DNA of 64,000 nt from Cristatella mucedo (Eukaryota > Bryozoa > Phylactolaemata > Cristatellidae): NCBI GenBank assembly GCA_009760855.2, contig WPIO01000001.1:19619501-19683500 (forward strand). Reading direction: 5' to 3'. Shown here in pieces: positions 58,301 through 64,000 of the stretch; the stretch's first letter is position 1; every line of letters begins with the position of its first letter. Both the position numbers and the translations under genes were made by a program. The notes beneath the pieces are model-generated. The model ran no database searches. It had not been told where the DNA came from and worked only from the letters and a program-made list of their open reading frames with translations.

Positions 58301-61300
58301 AGAGTATTCCTTGTGAGCTCATAACTATGATACCTCAGTTTCTGATGTAAATTCTGTCTATATGGTACCATGCCAATTTCAATGTTAGCGGGACTGTGTC
58401 TGAATCCTGGTAGTGACTCGTGTCTCTCAAAATAGTACGCCTTAATTACAAGGCTAGTAATTGATAATGCATAAATCTCAACAGGTAACTTGTTCATGTT
58501 GGCAATATTGCAACCTTCTTACTTATATTTTGGGTACACGAAAAATTACTGTTGCTGTCGTGGTTGTAGCCCAAAGGATCTGCTACTTGTTTTCGTTCCT
58601 GGCGACTCTTATTAATTCATTATGCTTATCAGCCCGACCAATTGCATGACCGGTTGTAGTTTTGTAGTTTTTTCAACTAATAAGTTGCTCCATTCGTTGC
58701 ATTTGGGTTTTGCTCCCTTAGTTTCTTGCCAAAAAAAACGATCTAATGAGTCACGGGTTTTTTAATCCGGGTTTGTGGTTGACTAAATACAAAAAAAAAC
58801 GTTTGCTCACGTAGTCGATAAGTCTTAATGGCTGTTAGTTCTGACACCAGTTCGGTGGCTTTTCCTTGCATGTCTACAAACTTTAATTTTGTAAATCCAA
58901 CGAGTGCCTATCTGGCAATAAAAGAATCCCCAAGTACTGGCATGGTGCCCCCTGATATGGTATTGGGGTGATCCTAATCTTAGATATGTTGGCCTGCCTT
59001 CTTTTGCTAAGTGCATTCTTCGGCAGCTGCAACTAATTTCAAATTGAGTGAAGTTTTTGTATTGCTATAGGTTGGTCGGCATTAGGTCCGGTTCCCAAAG
59101 GCTCTAGCTCTGACACTATCAATGATCTGAATATTTTAAAGGTTGCTTTGAAACACGGCTATCATTTGGTGTTCAAGGGTTTGCTTGGTCTCTCGTTTAT
59201 GTGCTCTTAAATTTAATCATGTGCAAGCAGTGGGCCTCAGTTGCTACTGTGCCTTGCCTATTGTAAATGTTGGTGTGTTCAGGTATTGCAAGTGGACATT
59301 GGGACAGCTAGATACTTTTAACACGGCGTGGTGGGGCTTTGCTTAGTGGTGCACACGAGTCGACTGAATCGTGTTCTTGTGAACTTGTGGCACTTGAGCA
59401 AACAATTGATTGGTTGTACTCGTAGCACGTGTCGAAATCTTAAGATCTGGTAAGAAAAAGTTGCTGCAATTAGGTAGCCAACTTGGCCACTCGTTAGCAA
59501 TTCTTCTAGATGGATGGGCCAAGTGTTATCCAGCAAATCGACATATTGTCGACGGCTGCTAATGTATATGCCCTGTGTTTGTCGCATTGAGTTAAAAAAT
59601 TTACAGGCAGATCTTGGTGTTAAGCTCTCAAGCTCCAGCGTCACATATTTGATGCCTTAATATCGAGACTGGTATGGATCGACAGACAGCTTGCACAGAC
59701 AGCCTGTTACTGAAAACTCATTGTTTGTACCTTTGTACCTAGGTTCGAGCCTTTGCCAATCTTTTGTTGGTGATGTGTCATCTGGTTTTGACGATAAGAT
59801 TGCGGGACCGTCACGTTCCTGATTTGTTGCTGTGAATAAGCTTGTTGAGGTTGTTGTGCTAAGGCACATATTTTATACTTTCCATGCCATGACACAGTAC
59901 AAGTAGCATGTTTTTCAGCCTACCTGGTCATTGTAGGAGCAACAGCTTGAGGTTATATGTCTTGGTTGAAGTTTGGCCATGTCAAAAACTTGAACTTAAG
60001 CTTGAAACATTCTTGCATATACCTTGACCCCCTTTTTTTCTACTGCTGTGCTTGTACATTCACATTTGCAAGTGTTTATGATTCTTGAATGGCTTAAGAA
60101 TTGTTAACCTGCTAAACAGAATTCTACAAGGACGAGCGAATTGACCGCTACTCCAAAACGATGTTAGAAAAACTATCACATTCGACCACATTTTATACGG
60201 TTGCCTCAGCAAAAGCAGCAATTTTGCTATTATTTGGAATTATGCAAGAATATGGGAATGCTTCAACTTTTTTCATTGCAAGTAATCGTTGATTGATGGA
60301 TTGCGTAGGAAAATGTGGTGGTTGATGTAGTCGTCATAGTTAATATCCTGTTTTTTTCTCAATACCCTGTCGCTACCTTTGTTTTGGAATTAGCTCTAGC
60401 TCAGTGACCGCAGTGATCGTATTCAGCATTTTGTCACCGTTTTCATCTGCCACCTCCAGCTTCGTTATCGGCTTACAAACCAATTGATGTGCTTTCATTC
60501 CAGCATATGTCAAGTGCGCTAGATTTCGTCTTAATAGTGCTATGCAAATGTGTTGTTACAGTTTCCATCTTTGAGAATTTAGTTGTGCCTTGCCTGGCCA
60601 CAAGAGGACAATTATTGAATTGATCTGCTGGGCTGGTGTAATTCTGGCCTAATGAGCTTAACGTTAGACTGAAGGCTGCAGACAAGTCGAGTCCCGGGTT
60701 TTTGCCATTTTGAGGAATTTTTCTTAGGTTCATGAAAGTATAGCACAGTTGCTTCTTTTCCCGAAAGGCTGCAGCAAGAAATGTGCAGTTAAATGTGGTC
60801 GCTTTTCCAGCATCGTTTTGGTGAATTTCAAATTGCTCGTCTGCAGAATTTAGTTTAGCCAAAGTGCCTTCGATCTACTCTAGCCGTGACTGGTTTTTAC
60901 TACGGTTTGACTCGGCGTAGGTTCCTGTATTTGTACACCTCTTTTTTGAATCAGGTAAATGCCGGAACTCTTTGTGTTCGTAATGTGTTTGGTAGAGAAA
61001 GGTTGACAAATCAGTCGACTAGGTCTGTCGGCAAAGGTGATTAAAATGGCTGGGATTATGCCCTCAGGCCTGCACTAATTATGAAGCTACCTATCCAGGA
61101 GAACGGCTCTTTTTATGGGTGTGGCCGGCTAATATTCCGTGGCGGCTTTTCATTTTAGTATGCCTACTTCGGCTTTGGATTTGCTAGACCAAATGCTCGA
61201 GCTTGACCCAAAAAAGAGATGCACAGCCGAACAGGCTCTGAAATGCAACTGGTTGAAAAATATTGATGCCGACAAGATACCGCCGCCGAGGTATTGCATT

Positions 61301-62749
61301 TGCACCAGCAGCTGCCATCGTAATCGTGCCTAATCGCTGCTGCTAGTTTAGTCGTTGTGTTTCTGCTTTAGTTTGCCACTTGACCAAGACTGCCATGAAC
61401 TGTGGAGCAAACGTCGGAAAAAGGAAAAAAAGGAGCAAAAGATCTCCGGCAGCGGTGGCAGTGACGAGACAAAGAAGAAAGATGGCACTCTAGTAGGTTT
61501 GGGCATGAAAGCACTGTACCAGCTGGAGCAAGACAAGTGTGGTATAGCTGGCCGCACTGTGGCTGCCGCCGTAGACAACAGCTCAAGCGCTGCGACAGTC
61601 ATCACGGGTGCATTGAGAATTCCTTCAGCGACTGCTCCTGCAGCGCCTCTAAGCAAGCTAGACCTGAGCAGCAAAGAACTTTCCGCTCGAGAGGGTGTTC
61701 CGGCTGCCGGCGCAGATAGGTGCGAGCCACCTTCGCAGAGCGTTCAGCAACAGCTCGCGGGACTTACATCGCTAGTCAGCGCAGCCCAGTCTTTGACCAT
61801 GCAACAGCTCGCTGCTGCTCTCAACGTTCCACTTGACACCATAGATGCAACAACTGCTCAGCTGCTTCAGAACCTTAGCGTCCAGCTTCAGCTGGCTGCA
61901 GTAGCCAGTAGTGCACAGGCTCAAGACATGCCCAGCGAGGCTGCTGTCGTTAATGCTGCCCCATCTTACGCAGAGACTGCTGTAGCAGCACGCCCGACGT
62001 ACGCTAGCCTGGCAGCTGCTAATCAAGGTTACGATGCCCCGGAGCTGCGTCCGGAGCCGCCTGTCGATCAGCACAGTGGTGTTAAAGCGGCCCTCGTTCA
62101 GCTGCTCTCGCAGCAGCAATCGGCTGTGACAACAAACGGCAGCATGTGCACGACAGCCGTAACAAGTGGGTACTCTTACATGCACACCACCAGTACAGAA
62201 GCTGCGAGTCTCGGCAGAAGTGAGGAGCCTCTCGAACGCGTCGTATTCGAATATGGTGACCGAAGTAAGGGTAATGTGTTTGATCCAGCAGTGGCAGCTA
62301 ATCGAAGGCACTCGAGTTTAGGCTTAAAAGATCTAGTTAACCCTTCAAGTCATTCTAGCGTCGGGTTAGGTGCTACTAGCAACATTAAAGCTGGGTCTGT
62401 TGGTGTTTCGATCGGCGATGGCGTTCGTAATTATGTAAACAGTTATGCCCGAGATGATCCAACGCCATCTAGTGCCTCGCAATTGATGCACCTGCATCAG
62501 GTGGGACAACACAGCTTGTTTGGAGCGGCTGACTTGAAAAGATTGCCAGCATCAGAGAGCTCGTTAAGTGGATTTCCTCAAGCCGGATTTCGTCTGCCAC
62601 AGCCGCTTCCACAAGGAGGCCCGTGGACCAGTGATCCACTGCAAGGGCTTGGTCCAGCTACTGGCTCTGCTGCTGGCCAAGTGGCTTCTCATCAAGTTGA
62701 CTTAAAGCTCAGCCGAAATCAATCGCAGTGGAACAACTTCGGAAAGTGA
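54250..62749 (+). CDS. CDK12: Cyclin-dependent kinase 12/13 (transcriptional CTD kinase)
   Basis: Ten coding exons: 54250-55022, 55800-56450, 56539-56714, 56856-56966, 57048-57218, 57305-57494, 57585-57746, 58118-58312, 61159-61290 and 61372-62749. They join in frame to about 1312 codons plus stop. With cyclin K, CDK12/13 phosphorylates Ser2 of the RNA polymerase II C-terminal domain in the nucleus and supports elongation of long and DNA-repair genes. Residues 1-475 are Arg/Ser-rich, as in the family, with a proline stretch RDLPLPP before the kinase. Kinase domain about 548-845: GEGTYGQVY (555-563), ALKK with K577, PITAVRE (589-595), HRDIKCSN with D680, DFG (698-700), T-loop RPYTNK with T715, [10 protein letters not shown]. 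Then comes the diagnostic DCHELWSK tail (860-867) and a basic cluster, and an Ala/Gln/Ser-rich C-terminus. All catalytic residues are intact. The two vertebrate paralogues cannot be distinguished; a single invertebrate orthologue is likely. The start depends on the 5'UTR intron. Confidence 0.96.
55279..55323. repeat. (GA)n microsatellite in CDK12 intron 1
   Basis: About 22 uninterrupted GA units. Confidence 0.97.
55800..56450 (+). CDS. CDK12: CDK12 exon 2
   Basis: Acceptor TGCTATTGCAG, donor TTCAG|GTAATC, phase 2 at both ends. It continues the RS region, then [20 protein letters not shown], a conserved-looking helix, and a Pro/Ser-rich stretch. Confidence 0.92.
56539..56714 (+). CDS. CDK12: CDK12 exon 3
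   Basis: Acceptor ATCTTCGACAG. It contains [10 protein letters not shown] and QKRPR. I chose the donor ATTA|GTGAGA (phase 1) because it keeps frame with exon 4. The earlier CTAG|GTACTT would break the frame. Confidence 0.82.
56856..56966 (+). CDS. CDK12: CDK12 exon 4 (kinase start, glycine loop)
   Basis: Acceptor GACTGTTTTAG, donor ACAG|GTAAGC. It encodes [20 protein letters not shown] and TYGQVYKA. An in-frame alternative acceptor (ACTGGCAG ending 56840) would add five residues. Confidence 0.88.
57048..57218 (+). CDS. CDK12: CDK12 exon 5 (catalytic Lys, PITAVRE helix)
   Basis: Acceptor TTTTTTTAACAG, donor AAAG|GTGAGT, phase 1 in and out. [20 protein letters not shown], then [11 protein letters not shown]. 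Confidence 0.95.
57305..57494 (+). CDS. CDK12: CDK12 exon 6 (catalytic loop)
   Basis: Acceptor TTACTGCAG, donor [29 protein letters not shown] and [15 protein letters not shown]. Confidence 0.95.
57585..57746 (+). CDS. CDK12: CDK12 exon 7 (DFG, activation loop)
   Basis: Acceptor CCTTTTTTGCAG, donor [44 protein letters not shown]. Confidence 0.95.
58118..58312 (+). CDS. CDK12: CDK12 exon 8
   Basis: Acceptor TTGTATTTCAG, donor [25 protein letters not shown], then [10 protein letters not shown] and [12 protein letters not shown]. Confidence 0.95.
58313..61158 (+). other. CDK12 intron 8 (2.8 kb), largely unique
   Basis: The largest CDK12 intron. The only repeat recognised is a faint LINE A/SINE tail at about 60495-60560. 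No other gene-like frame is supported. Confidence 0.6.
60495..60560 (+). mobile_element. LINE A / SINE 1 tail remnant
   Basis: CATATGTCAAGTGCGCTAGA, GTCTTAATAGTGCTATGCAA and ATGTGTTGTTA keep the tail pattern at low identity. Confidence 0.45.
61159..61290 (+). CDS. CDK12: CDK12 exon 9 (end of kinase fold)
   Basis: Acceptor TTTTCATTTTAG, donor [31 protein letters not shown], then [12 protein letters not shown]. Confidence 0.94.
61372..62749 (+). CDS. CDK12: CDK12 exon 10 (C-terminal tail)
   Basis: Acceptor TTTCTGCTTTAG. It starts with [20 protein letters not shown], the ATP- and cyclin K-contacting tail of this subfamily, followed by a 440-residue low-complexity region with [20 protein letters not shown]. 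Stop TGA at 62747-62749. Confidence 0.94.
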
Positions 62750-62971
62750 TATCCGGTGTTCTTCAGTCCGCAAATAACTAATGGTGATGAACCAGCTAGT
62801 AAACCAAGAGGGTAGGTGTCCTGTCACATTTTTACTGTGGCTGACGATTGTCATTGTGCCCTTAATCTTGTAAATTGGGCTTAGAGCCATTTGTTTTATT
62901 CATGGCGTTTATGTTCCATTTGTAAATATTGGCAATCAGTTTGCCCAGTGATTGTGAGAAGTCTGGCATTT

Positions 62972-62977
62972 AATAAA
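62972..62977 (+). terminator. Candidate poly(A) signal for CDK12
   Basis: AATAAA 223 bp after the stop codon, followed within 25-40 bp by TG/T-rich sequence (AAAAGTATTTTGTGTAAT). Confidence 0.65.
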
Positions 62978-64000
62978 ATTTTGATACAAGTGTAAAAGTA
63001 TTTTGTGTAATCAAACTCATTTTGTGTTGCTGCAGAAAATCAAGAAAGTCCACAGAAGCAGGATGTACACGAGTGGGCATGGACACTAATTTCATCACTA
63101 ATTTGTTTACTGCTTCCATAAGAGCTATAAATGGCAGCACGTACCATAAGTCGTGTGAAACAAGCGGAACTTACTCAGGTTATGCCTACAGTAGCACGAT
63201 ATTGACTCCACGGGAACAGCTAGTCTGGAAGGTTACGAAGTTTGAAACCTTCCCTAGTAGTGTGTAAAGAATGACAGCCGTTGGTGAGTACCTCCTTGTA
63301 TTAGCTCGATCGTTTTTTTTTTGTTTTAACCTAGTTGCATTAAATAGATAAAGCATTCCTGTTTCACTAGGCCTGTAATCTGAAAGAGTGACCGATTACA
63401 TTGGGACATAACCTGATATTGAGCATTGTCAGCAACTGCTTAAATATGGGTCCGTTTGTGTGAGTTAGAACCGTATGACCTTGATGCTACGATTATGGGT
63501 GTCTGAGACCAGCCTTCTATGATCTTGTAGGCAACCGGTTACTGCTGCTACATTTGTGCTGCTGCTGGTGAATTTATTTGCAAGAATCATCCTATTTCGA
63601 CAAAATTGCTTTTCCGGTTCAACTTATCAATATCGTGATCGGTGTTGTTAAATGAAGCCAAGGAAAGACTACTGCATACAATTGCTTTCATCCTCCTGGT
63701 TTTTGTTTCACTGTTTTTCTAAGCCGTTCGATGTGAGGACCCAAAGACATGTGGATGGTCACAGTTTATTGAGGGCTGCATTGCATAGGCTGTGATTCAT
63801 ATCGAATGATTAGCCTCAGCATGTAAGCATCACCGAACGTACCCGTCAAAAGTCGGTTAAGTATAGGGGTGGTCCTAATAGACAGATTAAAGTAAGATGT
63901 GAGATCACGTGTCAGGGCCGATCCAGAGCAGTACTTATGAGCATGTGGTTTGCTTTCTGATGGTCCTTCAGCGAGGTTGGCTGTGTCAAAGCATCTAGTT
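62978..64000. other. Downstream of CDK12, nothing firmly recognised
   Basis: An open frame at 63022-63267 follows a good acceptor-like TTGTGTTGCTGCAG but has no family match and no consistent donor. The remainder appears unique. Confidence 0.4.

Noticed and set aside
61772-62311. 179-codon minus-strand frame inside CDK12 exon 10
   Set aside because: Shadow of the low-complexity C-terminal coding sequence.
63022-63267. Possible alternative last exon of CDK12
   Set aside because: It has a good acceptor-like site, but the only candidate donor near the exon 10 end (GGAAA|GTGATA) joins it in another frame that stops after about 28 codons, and a poly(A) signal lies before it. Needs transcript evidence.

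Overview
The window is nuclear DNA of an animal, most likely an invertebrate. It has spliced genes with GT-AG introns, many decayed L2/CR1-type LINEs, two tRNA-derived SINE families, a hAT DNA transposon remnant and abundant microsatellites. The species cannot be named from the sequence alone. Three protein-coding genes can be supported. All were assembled by checking splice sites and reading-frame phase by eye, with family assignments from memory and no database search.

Left part (1-30 kb): mostly old repeats. The exception is a small minus-strand gene at about 4.8-7.45 kb for a secreted cysteine-rich protein with a signal peptide and colipase-fold (Dickkopf Cys-2 / prokineticin-like) modules. 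One module is complete; a second is at least half duplicated, and one internal exon was not found. At 19.05-19.25 kb lies a 192-bp hAT remnant very like the SPIN family, with 8-bp target duplications.

Middle (30.6-53.8 kb): a five-exon minus-strand gene for inositol polyphosphate 1-phosphatase (INPP1, 417 aa) spread over 23 kb. Its four introns (3.2, 5.0, 8.6 and 5.1 kb) hold most of the LINE and SINE load. Intron 3 needs a non-canonical GC donor to keep the catalytic WIDPIDST motif.

Right part (54.2-63 kb): a ten-coding-exon plus-strand gene for the transcription kinase CDK12/13 (about 1312 aa), nearly free of transposons. INPP1 and CDK12 are divergent; their start codons are 437 bp apart, so they probably share a bidirectional promoter. 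A likely 80-nt 5'UTR intron in CDK12 decides its start codon.

Two LINE families recur. LINE A ends in a GCGCC/GGCGC hairpin followed by (ATT)n. LINE B ends in GATACATTACA-type repeats. SINE family 1 has a tRNA-like head joined to the same 3' hairpin tail as LINE A, which indicates that it is mobilised by the LINE A enzyme. SINE family 2 has a different tail.
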